Part shown: piece after piece, positions 1 through 9,656 of the stretch
Layout of the letters: every line of letters begins with the position of its first letter
Position numbering within the stretch: the stretch's first letter is position 1
NCBI GenBank assembly: GCA_947503785.1
Contig: CANNFB010000014.1
Location: forward strand, 1 to 64,000
DNA length: 64,000 nucleotides
Reading direction: 5' to 3'
Origin: an uncultured Campylobacterales bacterium
GTDB lineage: Bacteria; Campylobacterota; Campylobacteria; Campylobacterales; Arcobacteraceae
Program-made: the position numbers and the translations under genes
Notes under the pieces: model-generated
Told to the model about the DNA's origin: nothing
Database searches by the model: none
Seen by the model: the letters and a program-made list of their open reading frames with translations, nothing else

Positions 1-132
1 TTTGAGATTATTGGAAATAAAATGTGTGATGTATTAGATGATATTGAAAATACTGATCTTCAAAAAACAATCAAAGCTGAGCTAAAAGAGCTTGCTTCTG
101 ATTTTGTGATTTATACTCAATCTACTTACTAA
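1..132 (+). CDS. C-terminal end of an unidentified protein (truncated by window edge)
   Basis: The first 132 bases are open in frame 1 and end in TAA. They encode 43 residues of a mostly helical, charged C-terminus ending in YTQSTY. The start lies outside the window. No family is recognisable from this fragment, so no function is proposed. It reads in the same direction as the following alkyltransferase gene. Confidence 0.6.
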   Translation, partial: FEIIGNKMCDVLDDIENTDLQKTIKAELKELASDFVIYTQSTY

Positions 133-153
133 AATATTTTATTAACTAATTAA

Positions 154-186
154 AAGTTTAAGTGGTATAAAATACCACTTAAACTT
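154..186. repeat. Perfect 15-bp inverted repeat upstream of the ada-like gene
   Basis: Arms at 154-168 and 172-186 are perfectly complementary and separated by three A residues. The repeat lies 21 bases after the stop of the partial gene and 20 bases before the next start codon. A transcription terminator is possible, but no T-run follows on the plus strand. There is also no room for a promoter between the stem and the ATG at 206. An operator or 5' leader hairpin of the downstream gene is an alternative. Confidence 0.6.
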
Positions 187-205
187 AAAACACTTAGGAA
201 ATAAT

Positions 206-1045
206 ATGGATGATAAACTATTACTTGAAAATGAAAACTATAAAAAAATAGAAAAAGTAATACGATACATCGATGAAAACTTCAAAGAACAACCGTCAAT
301 AGACACCATCTCAGAATACATCGGAATGAGTAAATTCCATTTAATTAGAGTATTCAAGGAGTACGTAGGTGTTACCCCCATCCAATTTTTACAATCTGTT
401 ACTTTAAATTATGCCAAGGAGCACTTGAAAGAATCTAAAAGTATTCTTGATTCTTCACTTGATATGGGATTATCAAGTTCTAGTCGACTTCATGATTTAT
501 TTGTAAATATTATTGGCGTTACACCAAATGAATATAAACAATCAGGGCAAAATGTTGAAATCACTTATGGTTATGGATTCACTCCTTTTGGAGAAGCTTT
601 AATAGCCTTTACCAAAAGAGGTGTTTCTTATCTTGGTTTTGTAGACAACAATAAAGCTTCAGTTTTCTCAAGATTTAAAGAAATCTGGGAAAAAGCTACA
701 TTTATTGAAGATGACAAGAAAGCACAAGATTATTTAGATAATATTTTTATTGAAAAAAAGAAATTTGATTTATATGTAAAAGGTACAAACTTTCAAATAA
801 ATATTTGGAAAGCTTTATTAAACATACCAAATGGAACAATCACAACTTATCAAGATATAGCAAAAAGTATAAATAAACCCAAAGCCGTACGAGCCGTTGC
901 CTCTGCAATTGGTTCAAATCATATTGGTTATTTAGTACCTTGTCATAGAGTTTTAGCAAAATCAGGTGCGATGAGTGGTTACCGTTGGGGAATTGAGAGA
1001 AAGAAGATATTAATAGCATACGAAGCTATAAAAAACAAAGCTTAA
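206..1045 (+). CDS. AraC-type regulator fused to O6-methylguanine-DNA methyltransferase (Ada-like)
   Basis: The protein has 279 residues. Residues about 15-113 form an AraC-type double helix-turn-helix, and residues about 195-277 a DNA alkyltransferase domain with the acceptor motif PCHRV (Cys246). By family, it would transfer methyl groups from O6-methylguanine to its own cysteine and regulate genes through the HTH. The N-terminal zinc domain of classical Ada, whose cysteine senses methylphosphotriesters, is missing because the HTH starts almost at residue 1. ATG 206 is preceded by GGAAATA. The domain calls are firm, but the regulon and the way the shortened protein is activated are unknown. 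A stand-alone alkyltransferase is encoded at 11281. Confidence 0.9.
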   Translation: MDDKLLLENENYKKIEKVIRYIDENFKEQPSIDTISEYIGMSKFHLIRVFKEYVGVTPIQFLQSVTLNYAKEHLKESKSILDSSLDMGLSSSSRLHDLFVNIIGVTPNEYKQSGQNVEITYGYGFTPFGEALIAFTKRGVSYLGFVDNNKASVFSRFKEIWEKATFIEDDKKAQDYLDNIFIEKKKFDLYVKGTNFQINIWKALLNIPNGTITTYQDIAKSINKPKAVRAVASAIGSNHIGYLVPCHRVLAKSGAMSGYRWGIERKKILIAYEAIKNKA

Positions 1046-1134
1046 AAATAAGATAGTTTACTTAGTAAAATCATATACTACAAATCACTATTTAGGTATT
1101 ATATACATAAATAAACCTTTTTGTTAGGAAATAG

Positions 1135-2582
1135 ATGCTAAATATACAATCTAATAACTTTCTTTATAACTATAAAATATTAATAATAATTACTATGTTA
1201 CTTTTTGTAGGATTTTTTGCTACATCATTTTTTTCTTATAAAATTGCTACAGATCTTGCAAAAAATGAATTAAAATATAAATCCTTGCCACTAAGTAGTG
1301 ATAATGTATATTCAGAAATACAAAGAGATATACTTAAACCAAATCTTGTTTCTTCACTTATGGCACAAGATACATTTATGGTAAATTGGATGTTATCTGG
1401 GGAACAAAATATTGATCAAATTACTACCTATCTTTCTACAATAAAAAACAAATATAATACTTCTAGTAGTTTTTTAGTATCAGATAAAACAAAAAATTAC
1501 TACTACCCTAAAGGTATTTTAAAAAAATATCATCAAATGAAAAAAGAGATATTTGGTTCTATAGGGTTAAAAATATAGTTGATGAATATGAAAGTAATAT
1601 TGATGTTGATTTAGCAGCTAACGATTCTATTACTATTTTTACAAATTATAAAGTAAAAGATTTTGAGGGAAATTTTTTAGGTGCAACAGGAGTTGGATTA
1701 AGAACTTCACATGTAAGTGATTTATTAAAAACTTATAAAGAAAAATACAATCACGAAATCTATCTAGTAAATAAAGATAATAAAATATTAATTAGTTCAA
1801 AAAATATTCAAGGCGTAGAAAGTAGTCATATTTTTGTGAATAAAATAATACATAACTTCAATAAAAAAGAACTCTCCACTCATGAGTATTATAGAGATAA
1901 TGATAAATATGTACTAAATATTAGATTTATAGATGAATTAAATTTATACTTATGCGTAGAAGCTAAAGAGGGTAATTTTACAAAAGAATTAGAAAAAACT
2001 TTTTATATAAATATTGTAATTTTCTCTGTCATAATATTAATCATCATGACTTTTATAATACTATTTATAAAACGTCAACAACAGATATTAAAAAATATTG
2101 CTAAAACTGACAAATTGACTTCTTTAGATAATAGAAATGATTTTGATTTAATCTTTGAAGAGCTTTTTAATTCACAGAGAAAAGATGATAAAGAGTTAAC
2201 TATTTTAATCTTTGACATAGATGATTTTAAGAAAATAAATGATAAATATGGTCATTTAATAGGGGATGAAGTCCTTATTGAAATAGCTAATATTTTCAAA
2301 AATACATTTAGAAGTTCTGATACTCTAGTACGATGGGGAGGAGATGAATTTGTTGCCTTATTACCAAAGATTAAAAAAGAAAAAGCTTATCAATTAACAA
2401 ATGAATTAAGTAAAAATATAAACAAAAGTAAGATACTTCTTAGTTTAACTACACAGCAAATTACAATTAGTGCTGGTTTATGCTCAAAAGAAAATGAACA
2501 ATCTAAAGAAGAACTATTTTCAAAAGCTGATGAAAACTTATATAAAGCAAAACAAAAAGGTAAAAATACAATAGTCTATTAA
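1135..2582 (+). pseudogene. Membrane diguanylate cyclase (Cache-like sensor + GGDEF) interrupted by a frameshift
   Basis: Two reading frames, 1135-1578 and one continuing to 2582, form one protein of about 482 residues if a base is added in the 7-A run at 1521-1527. The restored order is a membrane helix (about 14-38), a periplasmic Cache-like ligand domain, a second helix (DNA about 2000-2070) and a GGDEF domain. The active-site motif GGDEF is intact (near residue 402), and RSSD five residues before it matches the product-inhibition I-site. An intact protein would make cyclic di-GMP in response to an external signal. The frame break could be a true mutation, phase variation in the A-tract, or a sequencing error. 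ATG 1135 follows TTAGGAAATAG. Confidence 0.8.
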
Positions 2583-2639
2583 ACATACCACTAAATGAAC
2601 ACTAATAAAATATAAACTTCGTCAAACAAAGGAGTTTAT

Positions 2640-3983
2640 ATGTCTTATACTAAAAAAAGATATTTAGTCTATATCTTTATTACTGTCTTTACCTTTTCAT
2701 TACCGTTTATTACCATTGACAATAATCACATTTTACTTTTATCATTTGATAAATTACAATTTCATTTTTTTGGATTTGTTTATAATATGAATGAGCTTTA
2801 TATTATGCCATTTCTATTAATGTTTTTATTTATTGGTATTTTTGCCATGACTACACTTTTTGGTAGAGTTTGGTGTGGATGGGGATGTCCTCAAACTATC
2901 TTTAGAGTTATTTATCGAGATTTAATTGAAAGTACTATTTTAGATATGAGAAGAATTAAAAACAAACAAAAGGATATTGATTATTCTAAGAAATCTAATC
3001 ATCTTAAAAAGTATATTTCTATTTTTCTTTGGCTTATAATTACAATAGTGATTTCTACAAACTTTATGTGGTATTTCGTTCCTCCTGAAGATTTTTTTCT
3101 TTATATGCAAAGCCCAAATGATCATATGTTTATGATAATATTTATACTATCTATTGCAATGTTTTTAGTATACGATATTGTTTTTATGAAAGAAAACTTT
3201 TGTGTTTATATTTGTCCATATTCAAGAATACAATCTGTTTTATATGATGATGATACAAAACAAATAGTTTATGATACTTCAAGAGGTGGAGATGTTTATG
3301 TAAATCGTGAAAAATCTATTTTCAAAATGAAAGAGTGGAGTTCAAATGAAGAGTGTACTACTTGTGAAGCATGTGTAAAAATATGCCCTGCGAATATTGA
3401 TATTAGAAAAGGTTTACAAGTTGAATGTATTGACTGTTTAGAATGTGCTGATGCATGTAGTATTGTAATGGGGAAACTTGGTAAAAAGTCTTTAATAAAC
3501 TGGGGAAGTACAAATACGGTTATACACAAAAGAATCACTAAACTTTTTACTAAAAGAAATATGACTTATTTTCTTTCACTTATTTTATGTGTTGTTTTAG
3601 CGATTGTTTTTGCATCTAAAAAAGAGCCATTTTTACTAAATGTAAATAAAACTACAAATCTCTATAAAATAAAAGCAGAACAAAAAGTTACGAATAATTA
3701 TGTTTTAACTTTTCATAATACTCAAGATAAAGCCTATACTTTTGATATAAAATTAGAGGATAATGAAAACTTTAGAATTAAAAGATTTAAGGCTTTTAAA
3801 CTTGAAGCAAATAAGAGAGTAAAAAAAATATTTATTGTAGAGACTAAAAAGAGACTTTTTATTTCTAGTACAAAAGATACTGCATTAAAAATAAAAATCA
3901 ATTCTTTTACACTTGAAAATAAAGACATTAAACTCTCAAGAGAGTTATCCTTTGTTTATCCAAGAAGTGATTTAATCAAATGA
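2640..3983 (+). CDS. ccoG: Cytochrome c oxidase accessory protein CcoG (polyferredoxin)
   Basis: A membrane protein of 447 residues. It has membrane helices near residues 10-30, 55-75, 125-145, 163-185 and 310-328. The CGWGCP motif (Cys79, Cys83) lies in the membrane region. Two [4Fe-4S] ferredoxin cysteine clusters follow, at 239/242/245/249 and 263/266/269/273. The C-terminus is an Ig-like periplasmic domain. CcoG takes part in copper delivery to and assembly of cbb3 oxidase, by family knowledge, but no ccoNOQP genes are present here. ATG 2640 is preceded by AAAGGAG. The 3' end overlaps the convergent kinase gene by 12 bases. Confidence 0.92.
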   Translation: MSYTKKRYLVYIFITVFTFSLPFITIDNNHILLLSFDKLQFHFFGFVYNMNELYIMPFLLMFLFIGIFAMTTLFGRVWCGWGCPQTIFRVIYRDLIESTILDMRRIKNKQKDIDYSKKSNHLKKYISIFLWLIITIVISTNFMWYFVPPEDFFLYMQSPNDHMFMIIFILSIAMFLVYDIVFMKENFCVYICPYSRIQSVLYDDDTKQIVYDTSRGGDVYVNREKSIFKMKEWSSNEECTTCEACVKICPANIDIRKGLQVECIDCLECADACSIVMGKLGKKSLINWGSTNTVIHKRITKLFTKRNMTYFLSLILCVVLAIVFASKKEPFLLNVNKTTNLYKIKAEQKVTNNYVLTFHNTQDKAYTFDIKLEDNENFRIKRFKAFKLEANKRVKKIFIVETKKRLFISSTKDTALKIKINSFTLENKDIKLSRELSFVYPRSDLIK

Positions 3984-5294
3984 TTTTTCAAAAAAGAGGG
4001 TAAATTTTGCTCCCTTTTTTTTATTGACTAATTCTATTCTTCCTTCAAAACTCTCTTCAACAATTAATTTTACTAAATAAAGTCCAATCCCAGAACCTTT
4101 CTCTTTTGTTGAAAAATATGGTTCAAATACTTTTTCTAAATTCTTTTCTTTTATTCCACCAGCATTATCTTCAATCCCAATTATAACCTCAGCATTCGAG
4201 GAAATAACATCTAGCTTTATAGATGGATTTTCAATACTTGTTAATGCATCATTTGCATTTGAAAGAAGAGCTAGAATTACTTGTGATAATTCATTTTTAA
4301 CACCATATATTTTAATATCTTCATTTGTATTAAAAAGAAATTCCAAATCAATATTATTTTTTTTAAAATCTGCACTTAATATTGTAATACAAGAATCTAT
4401 TGCTTCTTTTACTCTAAAAACTTCTTTATGTTTTGAAGGTGCATAAAAATCTTTGAAATCATCTATTGTCTTTGATAAAAAATCTAACTGCATATTTGCT
4501 TGATTTATTTTCTTATCTAAATATACCTCATCAAGTTTTTTATTTTCAAAACGTTTTTTTATATTGATTAATATATAAGCTATATTATTTAAAGGTTGTC
4601 TAAATTGATGTGTAATATTTCCAATCATTTCACCAGACTTTGCAAGTCTTGATTGTTGTAAAAGCATATCTTCATAAGAATTACTTTGTATTTGCAAATT
4701 ATTGTATTTATATCCAACAGATAAAGTAAAAAGAACAGCCTCTATAGCAAAAGCCAATAAAACTAAGTCCATATATCCTTTTTGAATATAAAGTGCTTTA
4801 AAATCCATTACAAACAAGATAAAGCATAATAGTGACCAACCAACAACATAAATAACTGTAGGTTTAAACCCTTGCTTTAAATTAAATATAATTGATAGAA
4901 ATAAAATCGCATAGATAATAGTATAAGGCAAGTACTCAAATAATATATAGTGATAAAAAGCGGTTAAAATTACTATATTAAAAAGTAGGGTGTTTATTAT
5001 AAGTTCTTTATAGTTAGAGATCTTAGGAAAAAACTTACCCTCATAAAAAGATACAGCAAATACAATCGAAAATAAACTAGCACCTAATATTGCTATTTGT
5101 TCAATAATATGACTTAATTCAAATAACTTACTATAAGAGGCTATAAATAGTAAAGAAAAAATCTGCATAAGGCAATAGCTTATATAAAACATCTCTTTTG
5201 AATAGATATATCTTATTAATGTATATACAATAGACATAATCAAAATACCAAAAGTAATACCATATGCCAAAGTAGTACTCAAGTCATAGATCAA
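3972..5294 (-). CDS. Sensor histidine kinase with seven-helix membrane domain
   Basis: The protein has 440 residues. About seven membrane helices occupy residues 1-195 with no large external domain, resembling a 7TMR-type sensor module. A HisKA-like helix follows with the phospho-acceptor in HQFRQPL (His229), then a HATPase domain with N-box, DNAGG and GSGIGLYL motifs. The start overlaps the end of the response-regulator gene by 11 bases, so the two are probably translationally coupled partners. The signal is unknown; the helices suggest it is sensed in or near the membrane. Confidence 0.88.
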   Translation of the reverse strand: MIYDLSTTLAYGITFGILIMSIVYTLIRYIYSKEMFYISYCLMQIFSLLFIASYSKLFELSHIIEQIAILGASLFSIVFAVSFYEGKFFPKISNYKELIINTLLFNIVILTAFYHYILFEYLPYTIIYAILFLSIIFNLKQGFKPTVIYVVGWSLLCFILFVMDFKALYIQKGYMDLVLLAFAIEAVLFTLSVGYKYNNLQIQSNSYEDMLLQQSRLAKSGEMIGNITHQFRQPLNNIAYILINIKKRFENKKLDEVYLDKKINQANMQLDFLSKTIDDFKDFYAPSKHKEVFRVKEAIDSCITILSADFKKNNIDLEFLFNTNEDIKIYGVKNELSQVILALLSNANDALTSIENPSIKLDVISSNAEVIIGIEDNAGGIKEKNLEKVFEPYFSTKEKGSGIGLYLVKLIVEESFEGRIELVNKKKGAKFTLFFEKSFD

Positions 5295-5964
5295 TTTTAT
5301 ATCCAGTACCTGAGAGATTTAATATGAGTTCTTTGGGAATTTTTGTTTTTATATTTTTTACTAAAGTTTTTAGAGCATCTTTACTCATAGATGAATCAAG
5401 CCATACATAGTTTTCAATCTCACTATATGTAACATATCTATTTTTATTTTTTAACAATAAGATTAAGAAGTCTAACTCTTTTGTTCGTAGTTTTATTATC
5501 TCACCATTTTTTACTAAGGTAAGATTAAATATATCAAAAGTAACTTCACTATTTAAAGCTATGATATTACTAGTATCATTTTTAATACTTTCCATACAAG
5601 AAACTAGCGCTTGTTTTAATTCATTCTCTTTTATTGGCTTTATTAAATACTTAACAAGTTTGAGCTCTATTGCTTTTAATAAGTAGTCTTTATCGCTAAA
5701 GGCACTTATTACAATAACTTGAGTTTTAGAGTCTGTTTTTCTAATTTTTTCTACAAACTCTAAGCCATTTAATTTTGGCATTTGTATATCTGTGATGATA
5801 ATATCAGGCTGGTATTTTTCATATAATTTTAAAGCAATTAAAGCATCACTTGCTTCATATATCTTTTCAAAATAGTTTTCTAAATACTCAATACCATTTT
5901 CTCGCGCAATATCATCATCTTCAACATATAATATTTTTATTGTTTTATTTATACTTCTTAACAT
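5284..5964 (-). CDS. OmpR-family response regulator
   Basis: The protein has 226 residues. A receiver domain (about 8-125) carries the acidic pocket VEDDD, the predicted phospho-acceptor Asp59 in ITDIQMP and the conserved lysine in YLIKPI. A winged-helix DNA-binding domain (about 135-226) ends with the typical GTGYKI hairpin. The gene lies immediately upstream of and overlaps the kinase gene read on the same strand, which makes that kinase its likely partner. Targets are not visible. Confidence 0.92.
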   Translation of the reverse strand: MLRSINKTIKILYVEDDDIARENGIEYLENYFEKIYEASDALIALKLYEKYQPDIIITDIQMPKLNGLEFVEKIRKTDSKTQVIVISAFSDKDYLLKAIELKLVKYLIKPIKENELKQALVSCMESIKNDTSNIIALNSEVTFDIFNLTLVKNGEIIKLRTKELDFLILLLKNKNRYVTYSEIENYVWLDSSMSKDALKTLVKNIKTKIPKELILNLSGTGYKIDL

Positions 5965-5994
5965 TTAGTATTAAACTTAAATATTACTCATATT

Positions 5995-8331
5995 TTAAAA
6001 GCTTTCCCACTCATCAGTATCAGATGTTTTAGCCTCAACTACTCTCTTTCTTTCTTCTGTTTTATTTTTTGGAATAATCTTTCTTTCTGCTTTAACTGGT
6101 GTAGTTTCTTTTTTATTTACTTTTATTTCTGATTTTTTAATTACTATACTATCTTTACCAATGAAGTTTTTTTCATTTGCATCAGACACAATTAGTTTTG
6201 CAATACTATCTGTTTCTACTGCAATATCATGAGTTTCAGCTGCGATATTTGCATTCTCTTGAGTTTTATGGTCTAGAGAAGCTATTGCATCATTTATTTG
6301 CTCAATCCCTTGTAGTTGCTCTTTTGTTGCATTTTCAACATCTGCAATCAATTCTATTGTTTTATCAATATTATCAGTTAAACCCTTATAACCATAAATC
6401 ATTTTATCTGCAATTTCTTTACCGTTATTTGCTTTTACATTTGCATTTTCAACTAAACCTTTAATTTCATTTGCTGCATCTGCTGATCTATTTGCAAGAT
6501 TTCTAACTTCTGCTGCAACTACTGCAAACCCTTTTCCAGCTTCACCAGCTGTTGCTGCTTCAACTGCAGCATTAAGACTTAAGATATTTGTTTGGAATGC
6601 AATTTGATCAATAATAGTAATAGCTTCATTAATTGCAGTTACCTTACTATTGATTTCATCCATTGCTCCTGTTGTTTCTACAGCTAAAGAATGACCATCT
6701 TTTGCAGATTGATTTAACTGATTTGCAAAATTAGCCATTTGTACTACATTTTGAGTATTTTGAGAAACATTTCCTGTCATTTCTTCTACTGCTGCTGATG
6801 TTTCTTCTAAAGATGCTGCTGCTTCATTTGAATTTCTATTTAATAAATCAACATTTTTAAGTAAGATATCACTACTACTATCTAATGTTAAACCATTAGT
6901 TTTATTTTCAATTAGCATTTTATTAATTATTTCAGCTAATGAATTTAATCCCTTTGATGTTTTACCTGTAGGATTAGATAATCTATGACTAAAGTCTAAT
7001 TGTTGGAATTTTTCTAATCCTTGGGAAATAGTATTTATATCGTCATCAATATTAATACTTATGCTATTAAGCATTTCATTAAAAATTTCTTTTAATTCTT
7101 CTAAATTTTTATTAGTAGTACTAGCATTAATTGTTTGACGTATTTTTCCTTGATTTACTAAGTCAACTACTCTTTTAACATCATTAATTAAATTTTCATC
7201 TTCTTTAATAAGTTGTTTAGTTTTTTCAATATTTTCATTTACTATACTAGCCATAAGTCCTAATTCATCTTTGCTTTTCATATCAATAGGATCAACTTGG
7301 TCAATTTCTTTATTTAAGAATTTAAAGAATTTTAAAAGCCCTTCTTGGAAAGAGTTAATTTGAGAAGAAATTTTTCTTGGCAAGAAAAATGATAAAAGTA
7401 AAATTAATACAAAAACAGTAACTGCAATAATTAAAGATGTATTTGTAATACTATTATTTAACTCTGCAACTTCAGGTCCAATTCTATCTTGATCTTTTTT
7501 AATTGAAAGTTTTACATTCTCTGATAATTTAGCAATATCTGGTCCAATTACATTTAATTTGTTGTTAATAACATCATTTCTATCTTTTATAATTGCAACA
7601 ATTTTATCCACTCCATTTTTATAAAGTGAGATAAGTTCAATAGCACTATTTAATTGTTTTTTTCTAAGTGGGTTTTGAACTTCATTTAGTATAATATCTA
7701 ACTGTTTACCTAATGTACCAAATTCCTCATGTGCTCTACTTGCATCTTTTTCAGAATTTGATTTAAGATATTTTGCTGTATAAAGTCTTGCTAATAAAAG
7801 AGTTCTAATACCTTCAGCTGTTGCTAATGCAGCATCTTTATCCCCATCTTCATTTGCACTATGCATTACTGAAGTTAAAAGTTTTTCTATTTTCTTTCCA
7901 TTAACATCAAGATTTTTATTTACAACATCATTTCTATCATTCATATCATCTATAACTTTATAAAAAGATTCTTTATAGATAATAATATCTTCGGCTATTT
8001 TCTTAACATCTTTTGCACGATCTGGCTTTTTAATTTCATCTAATGCTGTTTTAATAAAACCGTTTGTTTTCTCATAATAGAAATTAAATTCATCAATTTC
8101 TTTTTGAGTAGGATTATTAATATAATCTTTTACATTCATACGAACCATAAGCATATTAGCTTGAACACGACTTGCCAAAATGCTATCTTTTGCCATTTCT
8201 CTATATGATGTGAAACCTTTTGATGATTTAGAAACACCGTAATTACTATATCCTGCTAAAATTGCTACTAATACTGCAATTAATAAAAATGACCCAATTA
8301 ATTTAGTTTTTATTGATAAATTATCTAACAT
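5995..8331 (-). CDS. Methyl-accepting chemotaxis protein with HBM-like sensor and CheR-type tail
   Basis: A transducer of 778 residues. It has an N-terminal membrane helix (about 10-30), a long all-helical periplasmic domain (about 35-300) resembling helical bimodular (HBM) sensors, a second helix (about 300-320), HAMP-like segments and a cytoplasmic signalling hairpin. The strongly conserved tip reads NILSLNAAVEAA near residues 575-590. The periplasmic part contains two related segments, each beginning with DRNDV. The last residues, EWESF, match the xWxxF pentapeptide that tethers the methyltransferase CheR. The ligand is unknown. The gene appears monocistronic, with a 150-base upstream gap. 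Confidence 0.93.
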   Translation of the reverse strand: MLDNLSIKTKLIGSFLLIAVLVAILAGYSNYGVSKSSKGFTSYREMAKDSILASRVQANMLMVRMNVKDYINNPTQKEIDEFNFYYEKTNGFIKTALDEIKKPDRAKDVKKIAEDIIIYKESFYKVIDDMNDRNDVVNKNLDVNGKKIEKLLTSVMHSANEDGDKDAALATAEGIRTLLLARLYTAKYLKSNSEKDASRAHEEFGTLGKQLDIILNEVQNPLRKKQLNSAIELISLYKNGVDKIVAIIKDRNDVINNKLNVIGPDIAKLSENVKLSIKKDQDRIGPEVAELNNSITNTSLIIAVTVFVLILLLSFFLPRKISSQINSFQEGLLKFFKFLNKEIDQVDPIDMKSKDELGLMASIVNENIEKTKQLIKEDENLINDVKRVVDLVNQGKIRQTINASTTNKNLEELKEIFNEMLNSISINIDDDINTISQGLEKFQQLDFSHRLSNPTGKTSKGLNSLAEIINKMLIENKTNGLTLDSSSDILLKNVDLLNRNSNEAAASLEETSAAVEEMTGNVSQNTQNVVQMANFANQLNQSAKDGHSLAVETTGAMDEINSKVTAINEAITIIDQIAFQTNILSLNAAVEAATAGEAGKGFAVVAAEVRNLANRSADAANEIKGLVENANVKANNGKEIADKMIYGYKGLTDNIDKTIELIADVENATKEQLQGIEQINDAIASLDHKTQENANIAAETHDIAVETDSIAKLIVSDANEKNFIGKDSIVIKKSEIKVNKKETTPVKAERKIIPKNKTEERKRVVEAKTSDTDEWESF

Positions 8332-8481
8332 AGTCTTTCCTCTTTTTATAAAAATAATACTTATATACTATTATAATAATTTTAACAAGTAGATTAAATT
8401 TACTTTAAAAGATAATTTATTATAAAAATAATAATTTTATAATAAATTATAACTTAGAAATAAAGTAAATACCTATGCTAA

Positions 8482-9588
8482 TTATATATCTTTATTAATT
8501 AATGGTAATTTATTTAGTAAGTCTTCACAATAGTCCCATTGAGTTAAAGTATTTCTCCACTCTGAAGGAATCGCATCAATACCAAAATATGCTCCTAATA
8601 CCATTCCAATTGCAATTGCTCTTGAAGCATTATCTCCACCTACCATTGTATTTGCTTGTAAAGCTTTTTTAAGACCATCAACATCATTTGCATATTTAAG
8701 TATAAAGTAAACACTTCCAGGAAGAGTTCCTTGAGTTGGACTAGCTTTTCCTACTTTAATAGGTTCACTTCTACCTACATCCCATAATCTTGCCATTGAA
8801 GTAATAGCTAAATCATCACAAAACTGTTCTTTTGATAAATCTGAATTTTCATCAATTGATTCTTCATATTTAGCAATTGCTTGTTTTACTTTTGTCTCAA
8901 TAAAGCCACCCATTAAAATAGCTACATCTTCTATAGCTGAACGTGGTTCTTCACCTCTTAAAACTCTATGAGTTACACGTGCGAAAAACTCTCCCCCATC
9001 AAGAGCATCAACATCTCTATGTGTAAACATAGCTTTTCTAGCAACATCAACTATTTCATCTTCAGTTTCATAATATGAGTGAGCAGCCACATGTCTAATA
9101 GCAGTTGCATTTGAAATACCACCTAGATATTCTACAGGTGTTCCTTTTTTAACTTGTGCATACGTTTCTTTAGTCATAGTACAAATCCAAGAGCCCCAAG
9201 AGTGCTCTAATCTATTCATCCAATGAGGAAGTAGGGGTGCTACTTCAAAAGCTCTAGGAGGATTTGAAATACTTGCTAAGTGTTCAAGTATTAAAATATT
9301 GTAATCTCCATAATCAGTAGTACCGCCAGCACTTTTACCAGGATGATAGTTTCTTTGACCCCAACCAATACCATGAGTTTCTCCACCCATCATCTCTCCA
9401 GGGCTCATAAACTTCTCTATTGATTTATTACCATAAGCTTTATATATCTTTTGTGCGTCATATTCATAGTGTGAACCTAGACATAAAGCATCTCCTACAA
9501 TTGCTGCAAAAAATGCACCTTTTAGTTTTTTTTCATCAGGTGTTTTATTCATCTCTTTATTAGCTTGTTTATTTAATTCTTCATTCAT
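8482..9588 (-). CDS. ADP-ribosylglycohydrolase-like protein with altered metal motifs
   Basis: The protein has 368 residues with the family start IVGDALCLGSHYEYD (about 30-44) and the C-terminal helix pattern around GGDNASRAI (317-325). In active relatives two dinuclear-metal motifs read like TDDT and GGDTD. Here the corresponding places read TTDYGD (90-95) and GGDNAS, so some expected aspartates are replaced. The fold assignment is good, but hydrolysis of ADP-ribose from protein is not assured. It could belong to a divergent subfamily with another substrate. No partner ADP-ribosyltransferase is seen. It reads in the same direction as the agmatine deiminase gene, 68 bases from its end. Confidence 0.8.
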   Translation of the reverse strand: MNEELNKQANKEMNKTPDEKKLKGAFFAAIVGDALCLGSHYEYDAQKIYKAYGNKSIEKFMSPGEMMGGETHGIGWGQRNYHPGKSAGGTTDYGDYNILILEHLASISNPPRAFEVAPLLPHWMNRLEHSWGSWICTMTKETYAQVKKGTPVEYLGGISNATAIRHVAAHSYYETEDEIVDVARKAMFTHRDVDALDGGEFFARVTHRVLRGEEPRSAIEDVAILMGGFIETKVKQAIAKYEESIDENSDLSKEQFCDDLAITSMARLWDVGRSEPIKVGKASPTQGTLPGSVYFILKYANDVDGLKKALQANTMVGGDNASRAIAIGMVLGAYFGIDAIPSEWRNTLTQWDYCEDLLNKLPLINKDI

Positions 9589-9656
9589 AATTTATTCCTA
9601 TTTATTTAATATATTTATTTAACGATGCATTATAACTTATTTATTATTCTTTAAAT

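Noticed and set aside
6177-6464. Plus-strand frame inside the chemoreceptor
   Set aside because: It is antisense to a strongly conserved signalling domain, with low-complexity composition.
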